64,000 bases of DNA. Source: Plasmodium brasilianum (Eukaryota; Apicomplexa; Aconoidasida; Haemosporida; Plasmodiidae). The stretch covers positions 1,358,130 through 1,422,129 of the forward strand of contig NC_090122.1 of assembly GCF_023973825.1 (NCBI RefSeq). Reading direction: 5' to 3'. Every line of letters begins with the position of its first letter. The first letter of the stretch is position 1. This document shows, one piece after another, positions 45,086 to 55,311 of the stretch. The translations under genes were made by a program, and so were the position numbers. Below the pieces are notes generated by a model. The model saw only the letters and a list, made by a program, of their open reading frames with translations, was not told the DNA's origin and did no database searches.

Positions 45086-46096
45086 ATGAACAACAAAATA
45101 TCTGGCGTACGAAATGGTCTCCTGCTGCTACTACGTAAGAGACATTTTGCCAGTATTTACTCTCCTAATATTAGAAGAAACGTACCTGAATATATCGACT
45201 TCAATACCTTTTTTCCGAAAAAGGAAATCAAGCCAGATATCATATCCGCCTTTACTATTGCAAAACAACAAAGACTAGAAAAACTTTTAGAAAATAATCC
45301 TTTAGTATTGTACAGAGGTAGAGTAGTTAAAAATTTATCATGTCCAAAAATAAAATATTCAGGTAGAAATAATGTAGGCAAAATAACTACGCGTCATAGA
45401 GGGGGGGGTCATATAAAAAGGTTAAGATTTATTGATTTTAAAAGATCTAGAAAAGATATATATGGAACCGTTTTAAGAATAGAATATGATCCATCGAGAA
45501 GTGCACATATTGCTTTAATTCAATATGAAGATGGTGTGTTATCTTACATTTTAGCTCCTCTTTTATTAAGACCAGGAGATAAAATTATTGCTAGTAAACA
45601 TGCAAATATAAATCCAGGTAATTGTTTACCTTTAAAAAATATTCCAGTTGGTAGTATTATTCATAATATTGAGATTAGACCCGGAGCAGGAGGACAACTA
45701 ATCAGAGCAGCAGGTACATATGCAACTGTGTTAAGTAAAGATAGCCAGTATGCAACCGTCAAATTGAAATCTACAGAAATAAGAAAATTTCCTTTAGAAT
45801 GTTGGGCTAGTATTGGGCAAGTGTCTAACTTAGAAAGACATATGAAAATTTTAGGAAAAGCTGGGGTTAACAGATGGTTAGGTAAAAGACCTGTAGTAAG
45901 AGGTGTAGCAATGAACCCTTCCAAACATCCACATGGTGGAGGTACCAGTAAAAAACATACCAAAAGACCAAAGTGTTCACTGTGGGGTAAATGTAGAGAT
46001 GGGTATAAAACCCGAAGCAAGAAAAAGCCGCTCGGATTAATCATTAGGAGAAATTTGTGCGGCCGTTTGCAGAAGAAGTATGGTGTTCCTGTGTAG
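45086..46096 (+). CDS. Mitochondrial 50S ribosomal protein L2 (uL2m)
   Basis: 336 residues from the ATG at 45086, or 341 from the in-frame ATG at 45071; the second has the better -3 A. The N-terminal 60 residues are basic and lack acidic residues at first (LLLLLRKRHFASIYSPNIRR), as in a mitochondrial presequence. The body is bacterial-type L2: ITTRHRGGGHIKRLRFIDF near the start, VGSIIHNIEIRPGAGGQLIRAAG in the middle, and GVAMNPSKHPHGGG near residues 272-285, the 23S peptidyl-transferase contact. The apicoplast genome of Plasmodium encodes its own L2, so this nuclear copy is most likely mitochondrial. No introns are seen. Confidence 0.9.
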   Translation: MNNKISGVRNGLLLLLRKRHFASIYSPNIRRNVPEYIDFNTFFPKKEIKPDIISAFTIAKQQRLEKLLENNPLVLYRGRVVKNLSCPKIKYSGRNNVGKITTRHRGGGHIKRLRFIDFKRSRKDIYGTVLRIEYDPSRSAHIALIQYEDGVLSYILAPLLLRPGDKIIASKHANINPGNCLPLKNIPVGSIIHNIEIRPGAGGQLIRAAGTYATVLSKDSQYATVKLKSTEIRKFPLECWASIGQVSNLERHMKILGKAGVNRWLGKRPVVRGVAMNPSKHPHGGGTSKKHTKRPKCSLWGKCRDGYKTRSKKKPLGLIIRRNLCGRLQKKYGVPV

Positions 46097-46138
46097 TAGT
46101 GAGTAGTCCACTCGAAGTTCTCCTTTTTTTATTTTCTC

Positions 46139-46228
46139 TTCCCCCTTTTGCATATCGTTCAGGGAGGGGGAAAAATTCAAATAGTTATAAATTCTAAGCG
46201 GGGTTAATGGGGAATATTTTGCCGCTTA
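46139..46228 (+). other. Two hairpins just after L2
   Basis: TTCCCCCT (46139-46146) pairs with AGGGGGAA (46175-46182). TAAGCGG (46195-46201) pairs with CCGCTTA (46222-46228). Both lie within 135 bp of the L2 stop and could be 3' UTR structures. Function is unknown. Confidence 0.4.
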
Positions 46229-46849
46229 AAGAGAAGTGGTTTCGTTAATTATCAAGTGAAGCAAGATGTGATGTGTGTAAATAGTTGGGTGCATGCGCAT
46301 ATGAGGATGTATATATTTGTATATATGTGGATGTGTAAGTACATGTATACATTTATGTATGTGTACGTATAAATGAGTACATAATAAGGCCCTTGCAGTT
46401 TTATTTATATGTAAAGGTATTCTAAAACTACCCCACGGGCAAGTGTTCCATTTAAACAGTTAAGTGGTGCTATTTCGGCCAATTTGCATCAAAAAAAAAA
46501 AAAAAAAAAAAAAATTCACGAATCTTGATTTGTTCAGAAAATATACTTCGATTTTTTTTAGTCTATTCCCCAATTCGCCATTTTATTTGTTCAAAAGTTT
46601 ATATATTTAAATATTTATATATTTAAATTTTTATATATTTAAATTTTTATTTATTTATTTGTTTATTTGTATATATATATTTATTTTTTTACCACTTTGT
46701 TTATTTGCCTACTTTTAAGGTGCAACATAAACAAAAAAAAATTTACTTCTGTATGTATAAATGTAATATAAAATTTTCCTTTTTTTTTGTCTTTTTTTAT
46801 ACATGAAAACATTCTATTACACGACACCACAGTAACAAAAAGAAAAAAA

Positions 46850-47035
46850 TAATTAAATATAAATTAAATACAAATTAAATATAAATTAAATACAAATTAA
46901 ATACAAATTAAATACAAAATAAATACAAAATAAATACAAATTAAATACAAATTAAATACAAAATAAATACAGAATAAATACAAATTAAATACAAATTAAA
47001 TACAAAATAAATTCAAATTAAATACAAAATACATA
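46850..47035. repeat. 11-bp repeat (ACAAATTAAAT)
   Basis: About fifteen copies of an 11-bp AT-rich unit, alternating ACAAATTAAAT and ACAAAATAAAT. Confidence 0.85.
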
Positions 47036-48335
47036 AAAAAAGTAGAAAATAATGTTTTAGTATTTTTAAAGTGTTAAATGTAAAATGTAATGTTTTAAAA
47101 AAACAATCTTAACATATATTAACATTTAAAATAATTTTTTGTGTATACATATTTTATTTGCATATTGTTAACATACTTTTCCCGGTGTGGTTATATAGTG
47201 CAAAGGGGACAATTCTTTCTAATAAGTAAGAACAGATACTAATTTTTAACTAACATATATTTTAAATATGATACAAGTATATTATAAATACCTGTAGATG
47301 CAATTCTGAGTAATTTTTTGACATATGCAGTATTATCAGGTTGTTCACAACTTAGGCGCATACGCATGTATACATACATACATACATACATTCATATTAG
47401 CATATATACACATAAACAAGTATGCATATCACCATACATGCAAACGCACGTACATACAAATGCAATTACATACATATCCATGTTCCTCTTTAAAATTACC
47501 TGCTTTCAATTAAACGCTTTACGTAGACTCTTTAAAATGTGTTCATTTAAAAAAATTTTAACAATAAAAATTTGAAATTTTTTTTTAATTTGTTCATCGT
47601 AAAAAACAAACAGTGGTGAATGCATATTTTATTAATGTTTTTAAAGTTCCCCTTTCAACTATAGGTATACATATATATATATATACATACGTACATAGGT
47701 AACATATATCATATGGACAAATATATGCACAGGCATATGCACATTTATTACTAATTCCCCACAAAGCGTATTTTCTCCCTCTGCGGAAGAAGAATAATAT
47801 GTACATTTTTCTTTAACACACACACATACACATATATATACACATAACGAAGAAAGGTAGTTAATTTTTATTTTCCACTATTTTTACCTTTTGTGGGAAT
47901 ATTTGCTTTTTCCTTCAATTTTTATTTTTCCTATTTTGAAAGTGAGAACCTCGAATTTGTGTTATTGATTTAATTTTTACATTTCTCATCCTCCTGCATA
48001 TCTTTGCATATATGTACATATATATATATATTATTTTTAATGAATAATTTTAATTTTGCTGACATTTGTCCATATATTCATTCATTCCGGATTCATTAAT
48101 TTATTTACGTATTTACCTAATTGCATAGTTATTTACTTATTTGTTTATATATTTACTTGTTTGCTTATTTATTTACCTTCATTTTTATTTATTTACCTAT
48201 TTGCTTATTTATTCATCTATATGTTTATTTATTTACCTATTTGCATATTTACTTATTTACTTCTTCACATTTTTTCGATTTCACTTTTTTTTTTTTTTTT
48301 TCAAATTCTCTTTTACATCAATTCAAAAAAACAAA

Positions 48336-49109
48336 ATGCAGATGCGTTCATGTAATACTCATGTGAAAGAATTCGTAGGAGAGTTTATAGGAACATTTGT
48401 GTTGATGTTTTTTGGGGAAGGTTCAACAGCAAATTATCTTACAGTTGAAAGCGCAAAAGATTGGTTAAGATTATGTATAGGATGGAGTTTAGGTGTATTT
48501 TTTGGAATTTTAGTATCAGCCAAACTAAGCGGTGCACATTTAAATTTAGCAGTGTCAATAGGATTAGCAAGTATTAAAAAGTTTGAATATGTGAAAATAC
48601 CTTTATATTTTTTAGCACAACTACTAGGATCCTTTTTAGCTACATCATCAGTATATGGATTATATCATGGTTTTGGAATTAATAAAATTCCTGAATATTC
48701 ATGGGAGACGTCTAGAAATGCGGCTGTTAGTATTCCAAGTGCTTTTATTCATGAATTAATATTAACGGGAATATTATTATTTGTAATATTAGTTGTAACT
48801 AATGAAACAATATGTGGAGAATTCCATGTTTTGAAAGTTAGTGGAGTAGTTGGATTAACCATTTTATGTATTGGTTTAAGTTTTGGTGGTAATACAGGTT
48901 TTGCTCTTAATCCTTCAAGAGATTTAGGTGCTAGATTCCTTTCGTTAATTGCTTATGGAACAGATGCATTTACAAAAGATAGCTTTTATTTTTGGATTCC
49001 TCTTACTGCTCCAATTGTAGGAGCTGTAATTTTTTGTCAATTTTTCGATAAAATAATTTTCCCATTAGTAGAAATGGTAGAAGACAATAAAGGTGTAGCA
49101 GAGGTATAA
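48336..49109 (+). CDS. AQP1: Aquaglyceroporin
   Basis: 257 residues, the usual size of the malaria aquaglyceroporin, which conducts water, glycerol and other small solutes across the parasite plasma membrane. Six membrane helices are visible. The two half-helices carry the variant motifs GAHLNLA (NLA at 70-72) and GFALNPSRD (NPS at 192-194, Arg 195 in the selectivity filter). These replace the usual NPA pair, as reported for P. falciparum. The extracellular WETSRN loop (Trp 123-Glu-Thr) is also as in that protein. The ATG at 48336 gives MQMRSCNTHVKEFVGEFIGT. The frame is open upstream because of a repeat (longest ORF starts at 48141), but that leader has no protein character. Confidence 0.97.
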   Translation: MQMRSCNTHVKEFVGEFIGTFVLMFFGEGSTANYLTVESAKDWLRLCIGWSLGVFFGILVSAKLSGAHLNLAVSIGLASIKKFEYVKIPLYFLAQLLGSFLATSSVYGLYHGFGINKIPEYSWETSRNAAVSIPSAFIHELILTGILLFVILVVTNETICGEFHVLKVSGVVGLTILCIGLSFGGNTGFALNPSRDLGARFLSLIAYGTDAFTKDSFYFWIPLTAPIVGAVIFCQFFDKIIFPLVEMVEDNKGVAEV

Positions 49110-49443
49110 TTTTTGAAAAACGTTCATACTATTTTTTTTTTTTTTTTTTTTTTTTTAATAATTATTATATATTTCATCATCTCTCAGCACTTATTTTAGC
49201 TGAAGTAATGACATCTTTATAATATTATGTTATACCTTAAAAATTACTGTTTTTATATTTTAATTTTTTGCCATTTTTATACACATCCAATTTGCTATGC
49301 GTTTGTTTATAAATACATCTTCTGTTGCCTATTTATTATTAAATCTGTGTTCTCGAGGGTGCACATAAATAGACAAACAGATAAACGTATGCATATAAAT
49401 TTATATATGTATATATAAATAAATAAATAAATATAAATATAAG

Positions 49444-49484
<41 letters not shown>

Positions 49485-50704
49485 GCATTTTTAACGATTT
49501 CACGGGACTATGAAAAAATACGATCTTCGTACACCCATGGTGCACAAAATTTTCGAGTGCGTGTGTACTCATCTACATGTATTTATGTGTGAATCCAGAA
49601 CTGCAATTATTTGTAATCATTTCACTTTAGCTGCAATCTTTAAAATTTGTTTCGTTTTCTCTCCTTTTTCCGGTATGCTTATATATATATGTAATATGTG
49701 AGGTGCATACTAAAGTTATTAGGCGGAAAAGAAGAAACACCACAATTTTTTTTTTTTTTTTTTTTTTATATATTTCAATCCTTATGATTTTAGAGGTACT
49801 CTTTAATTATTCTCATTTTGGTAGATGTGCTTGCGTTGTTCATATTTTAGTAAGTACGTGAACAGGTAATGAGTACTTAACAAATATGAATTGTTAATGA
49901 GTACTTCGCAAATATGAATTGTTAATGAGTACTTCGCAAATATGAATCGGTAATGAGTACTTCGCAAATATGAATCGGTAATGAATACTCGGTAAATACG
50001 AATTTATTATGTTAGTATGTGAGAACTGGTAATACTTGGTAAATCTGAATTTGTTATGTTTACCCAGCAAATGAACATTCGTTATGCTATATTTTTTTTT
50101 TTTTTTATTTTGCTTTGAATTATTAAAAATTTTCGCAGGAGATGAAAGGACAGTAAATAAGAATTATTTAAAATGTTAGCGCATGAACATGATTCAGAAA
50201 AAGTAGAGAGAAACACCCATATTTAAATAATATCGGCGTGAATTAGTTATCATAAGAAAAGAAACAGAAAAAAAAAAAAAATAAATAAATAAAAGAAATA
50301 AAAGAAAATAAAGATTAGCATAAATACATATAAATATGTAAAAAGAAATATAATATGTTTCACAACTGTGTCTTTATTTCATTTTTGGTACCATAATTCT
50401 GAAAATTCATTTTCTGAACTATTTATAAAAATTTTTTGTGGAGCATAACTCTGGCTTGTTACCTTTTACCTCCTGGCAAATATTATTTTATACAGGGGAA
50501 TTTTCCATTTCTATTTACGTTTAATTAATTATCTATAGAATTAACAGCATATTCGCACAGTCTACTAATATAATTCGTTAGAATGGAATATCCTCAAAAA
50601 ATTTATACTACTCTAACAAATGTTATTAATATTGGTGGTTCATTTCATTTTATTTCAGTTCGTAGCGTAGTTATATTCTTGAATTTTGTATTTAAATGAA
50701 TGAA

Positions 50705-50737
<33 letters not shown>

Positions 50738-51221
50738 TTATATATATATATACATATATATGCAAAGAAAAAACGCGCATATATACTGGCAGTTCTACGA
50801 ACTCTAAACAAGCAAGTGAAAAATAAAACATAAAAAATAAATCGTATTCGAATAATAAGTACATACACGTATACATTTATATCTATGTACTTATGTATGT
50901 ACATATATGTAAAGGGAATAAAATTTGTTAATGCTGTTTAATTCCAGTGGCTGCATCATGTGCTCTCTCAAGTTTTTAACAATTTGGAAAAAAAAAAAAA
51001 AAAAAATTTCATTTTTATTTTCTGATGTATAGCAAATACATAATTACTTACATATAAACCCATTTTCATTTTGACACATTTTCCTTTATATCCATATCAA
51101 ACCTTTTGATTTTTAAATAGCCCCACTCTGTTTCTGTTAATGTTTGAGCTACTGTTATTGTTTCTATTTCCGTTTATTTATTTATTTATTTTTTTTTTTT
51201 TTTATTGTAACTACATGAATT
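49110..51221. other. Intergenic region between aquaglyceroporin and GCVH
   Basis: Non-coding. Contains a T24-like run (49132-49156), an AT run (49447-49482), a 28-bp minisatellite, A/T runs near 50717 and 50990, and the CYTTATTTATT-like tract before GCVH. A short ORF at 49510-49701 is not convincing. Confidence 0.6.
49865..50005. repeat. 28-bp minisatellite (TAATGAGTACTTCGCAAATA type)
   Basis: Five or six copies of a 28-bp unit TAATGAGTACTTCGCAAATATGAA plus CGGT or TTGT. Confidence 0.85.
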
Positions 51222-51833
51222 ATGTTATCTGACAAAATGATAACGCTTAGAAGATCTTTCTCTTATAAGAAGTTTATCTCTTTATATGGTCCGTGTACTT
51301 TTAAAAGATTTGTAACGTATTATACTACAACGCATGAATACATTAAAATAAATGAACAAAATTTGAATGATTTAAAAAATAAAAACAACGTGCAATGTAA
51401 AATAGGAATAAGCAGTTATGGAACTGAAAAATTAGGAGAAATTGTTTATATAGATATAACACATAACATAAATGATTATATAAAAAAGGGGGATTGCATA
51501 GCAACCATTGAAAGTGTTAAAAGTGTAGGGGATGTATATACCCCTATTAGTGGTAAAATTGTCGACATAAATAGTAAAGTAATAGATAATGTCAATTTAA
51601 TGAATGGACATTCCGAATCCGAAGGATGGATTATGGAATTATTAACAAACGATATAAATGAAAAAGAAATAATGGACAGTACTGAATATAAGAAAGCATG
51701 TGAAGAAGAAGAACAAAAGGAAGAAAAGAAAATGGAACAGAGTGAAATTAATTGCCTAGAAGAGAAAAACAAAAATAAAATTTTTGATTTAAATGATATC
51801 AAAAGCATTGAAAATAAAGGGAAAAATAATTAA
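51222..51833 (+). CDS. GCVH: Glycine cleavage system H protein, mitochondrial
   Basis: 203 residues. H protein carries lipoate on one Lys and shuttles the aminomethyl group between P, T and L proteins. The N-terminal 35 residues are rich in Arg/Ser/Lys with few acids (TLRRSFSYKKFISLY), a mitochondrial presequence. The lipoyl domain includes CKIGISSYGTEKLGEIVYID and DCIATIESVKSVGDVYTPIS; Lys 100 is the lipoylation residue. Conserved GWI follows (HSESEGWIMELL). A Glu/Lys-rich tail of about 55 residues extends beyond the normal end and is unusual. Malaria parasites are reported to lack the P protein, so H may serve mainly in lipoate handling. The start could be the second ATG (51237). Confidence 0.93.
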   Translation: MLSDKMITLRRSFSYKKFISLYGPCTFKRFVTYYTTTHEYIKINEQNLNDLKNKNNVQCKIGISSYGTEKLGEIVYIDITHNINDYIKKGDCIATIESVKSVGDVYTPISGKIVDINSKVIDNVNLMNGHSESEGWIMELLTNDINEKEIMDSTEYKKACEEEEQKEEKKMEQSEINCLEEKNKNKIFDLNDIKSIENKGKNN

Positions 51834-53236
51834 GATAAAGTAATTTTTGAAATAGAATGACTTACTCATAATTTTCTTATTTATTCTGTCTTCTCAAAGA
51901 AGAGGGTTTTATACGTCATAAACGGTGTTATATATGAGGAAAAAATGTACACCCCCATACATTTATATATTCGCGAAACTCCATGTAATTTTTTATTATT
52001 ATGAAATGGAGTGTATATAAAAATTAGAAAAAAATAATAAAATGGCTAATATTTTTTTTCTTTAAATATTCTTCATACCAAGTAAAAGGTGAAAATATAA
52101 AGGAAAAAGAGACACCACCTCAGTTATAGAGAAATACGCCTTTTTGTATGTTATCAAAATAAACCCTTAAAGGTATTAGCATATTACCGTATTAGCATAT
52201 TAGCTTATTAACATATTAGCTTATTAACATATTAGCTTATTAGCGTACTACCATATTAGCATGTTACGGTATTAACGTGTTACCGTATTCTTATGTTGCT
52301 TTTCATGGATTTTGCAATTTGGAAAAGAACAGATAAAAAATATTATGAACAGTTCTACGCAACAACTTGCGTAAGACAAACGTTAGACTTTAAAGTTTTA
52401 TTAACCATATAACCGCCATTTATTATTCTATATATATATATATATTTTTTTTGTCCTATGTATGTAATACGGTGCAACCTTTTTTTTTTTTTTTTTTTTT
52501 TTGTTATACTTTTTAAAATTTAATTTTGCGTACATTTCAATAAAACGAATGAATTACAATTTCGTACTTAATAAAATTGTGTAAAATTATTTATTTTGTT
52601 ATTTTATTTTTTTCTTTATATTAAAAGAAGTTTGTATTAAATACTTTAATATAAAACTAATGAAAAATAACGTATTTGTTGTACATTATTTTTGCATGAA
52701 CAGTTCATAAAAAATGTACAAAAATTAACAGTTCATAGCTCAAAAAAAAAAAAAAAAAAAAAAAAAAACATGCAAACTGCAATATTCTAAGTATGAATAA
52801 TTTTTCCGTTCGCAATATTTTGCCTGTTGCTTGTGGTTTTTCGAAAAAAAAATTTTATTATTTTTTTTTTTTTAAAAAAAAAAATTTCAAAATAATAAAT
52901 TGTAATAACTAAAGTATTAATCAATTAAAAATTCAACTAATGATCTATTATATTGTTTTTCCATTTAAAAAAAAAAGATCTTAGAAGTATTTGTGTATAG
53001 AAACACACAACAATTCAAAAAAAGCAAAATACTGTTGTGCATATATGTACGTTTATACAAATATATATATATATATGTAACACTTTTTTGTGAAAGGAAA
53101 AAACTTCCATTTTATTAATGCACAGTAATACACACAAACAAATTTGAAATACGTTATTTATAAAACATTCATAAATAACTGAGAAAATATTTTTAAAAAC
53201 TTTGAAGAATCTTTTGACAGTCACAATTTAATAAAA
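51834..53236. other. Intergenic region between GCVH and the microprotein candidate
   Basis: Holds an ATTAGCATATTAGCTTATTA repeat (about 52175-52290), an AT run near 52430, T runs near 52479-52501, an A27 run near 52742-52768, and mixed A/T runs near 52840-52885. No gene is supportable. Confidence 0.6.
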
Positions 53237-53326
53237 ATGTGTTGTTGTATATGCGGATTATTGCTTTTATTACTGGTAGCTTTGATTGTTGTATTGGTTC
53301 TTAATGGGGTTATAAAACTGACCTAA
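53237..53326 (+). CDS. Candidate 29-residue Cys-rich membrane microprotein
   Basis: ATG at 53237 (context AAAAATG) opens 29 codons to TAA at 53326. The product begins [18 protein letters not shown] and is followed by VLVLNGVIKLT. Four Cys in the first six residues suggest palmitoylation, and the rest is one transmembrane helix with a short polar end. The stretch is less AT-rich than its flanks and uses varied Leu and Val codons, unlike repeat-derived ORFs. It lies 1.4 kb after GCVH and 2 kb before NOP14, on their strand. No family is recognised; chance cannot be ruled out at this length. Confidence 0.42.
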   Translation: MCCCICGLLLLLLVALIVVLVLNGVIKLT

Positions 53327-55311
53327 TATATTTCTGGGGAAAGAATAAGGAAAAAACATGTTCTGGAATTGGTATTGTGTATTATATGAGAGAATAAAAA
53401 TGATTATGCGGTTATATCAAGTGTTAAACTCAAGGACTGAGGGATTTTTCAAGTATTATATTATCTTTTCAAGCACAGAACATAACAATGGAATCAATTA
53501 CATTTTTACACCAGAACTGAATATCAACAAGAAGTAAAATAAACAAAAATAAAAAATGTATTATCTTCCGGAAGCGCAGTAAAAAAGAGCAAGAAAGCAT
53601 TTTCCTTTCTTTTGTGTACAAATATGAACATGTACACATATAGACATGTGTGGGTATGCATGTATGTATGTATATATGTATATATGTATATGTATCTGTA
53701 TACGTATATGTATATGTATGTGTATATGTATGTATATTCATATGTTTATACACGTATAAGTTCAGCGTCAATGTGGGAGCTAATAAAACTATATTTTGGC
53801 CCTCTATACCTTTCGATTTTTCTTATTTAACAGTAGTTTGTCTTAACATTATGCTTCATTTGTATATTTATTTTTCCTTTTTCCTTTTTTTTTAAATAAT
53901 TTTTTTTTTTTTTTTTTTTGTATTTTATCAAAAAAAAAAGAAAATCTATCATAAAAATTGTTATAAAATTTGTGTATACGTGCAAGTATATTTCTTAATT
54001 AGCATATAAAGGTTTTTTCAATGCAAATAAATTTAACTATACTTTTTGAAAGAAATGCCAATCTTTTGACAACTCAAAACTATAGCGGAAGGTTAAAATG
54101 TGAATACACAAATGTATATGTACATACATATACATACATATATATATATAAGTATATATATATAAATTTCTTCAAACACCCTAATATAATCATCACAACG
54201 CTTCTTCACATTTTTGCACTCATAAATAACATAGTTATGGGAAGCAACCCTCAGATAGTAAGGACAAAACAACCATATATTATCTTGCAGTGTTGTGAAT
54301 GAATAAAGGAAAACATAAAATGCAAAATTTTTGTAAATTCATCATATAATATAAAATGCGTATTCTCTTTTTTCATTTTTTTTTTTATTTTTAATATAAA
54401 TAAAAATTCTTTTCACAATTAGAGAAATAACTGTTTAATTTAAAGAAATTTATTTTACATTTAATCAATCAATTTCTCAGCTTTCGTTTTCTCCATTTTT
54501 TTTTTTTTTTTCATAAATAAATTAGTAAAAATAGAAAGGTAAAAAAAAAAAAAAAAAATTCCATTCAATTTTGTTTGTATATATTTGAGATCTAGTATGC
54601 GATGTTATGTAAAAAGATACATGAAAAAATCCTGTTTTTACATATATACCTTACGAGGAAAAAAAAATTTTTCAAAGTATTTAAATAAATGCATTAAAAA
54701 AAAATATAATTTTTTTGTTTTCCTTTTTGTCGAATGGATTTATGGAAAAAAGAGAAAAAAATATACGTTTGTGTTTGTTTTTCTATATCTATTTATTTAT
54801 TTTATATTTTCCCATTTTATATAATTAAAATGAAGCGTATATGTATATAGAGAAAAAATGCTATCATACCAAATTTTCAATATTTAAGAAAATATAAACG
54901 GTGAGAGCTTGTACATTTAAGTATTCCCAGCTGAACCAATCACAAATTTATGAGTTTTGATTGGAAGAAAAATATAGGCCCAAACGAAAATAGAAATGTA
55001 TGAAAATAGCAACATACATAAATAGGAATGTACGAAAATAACAACCTACATAAATAGGAATGTACGAAAATAACAACATACATAAATAGGAATGTACGAA
55101 AATAACAACATACATAAATAGGAATGTACGAAAATAACAACATACATAAATAGGAATGTACGAAAATAACAACATACATAAATAGGAATGTACGAAAATA
55201 ACAACATATATAAACAGGAACAGATAAAAATATAAAGCATTAAAACAATAAATCAGTTCCGCTGCTTTTCAGTTTTAACGTATATATATGTATATATAGA
55301 TATATATTACA
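53327..55311. other. Intergenic region before NOP14
   Basis: Contains a GTATATGTAT-rich stretch (about 53660-53740), T-rich runs near 53900 and 54500, and the 32-bp minisatellite. The right end should hold the NOP14 promoter and 5' UTR. Confidence 0.6.
54995..55215. repeat. 32-bp minisatellite directly upstream of NOP14
   Basis: About seven copies of a 32-bp unit, GTACGAAAATAACAACATAC plus ATAAATAGGAAT, ending roughly 100 bp before the NOP14 ATG. Copies are nearly identical. Confidence 0.9.

Larger units (their letters stand above)
46097..48335. other. Intergenic region between L2 and the aquaglyceroporin gene
   Basis: 2.2 kb, non-coding. The left end has two hairpins (listed). It also holds TTTAAATWTTTATATA units (about 46595-46650), an 11-bp ACAAATTAAAT array, and near 48100-48270 a TTTATTTACYTATTTGC repeat that keeps a frame open just before the aquaglyceroporin start. 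The last of these makes the ORF look longer at its 5' end. Confidence 0.6.

Noticed and set aside
48141..48335. N-terminal extension of the aquaglyceroporin
   Set aside because: It is a TTTATTTAC-type repeat; the conserved protein starts at 48336.
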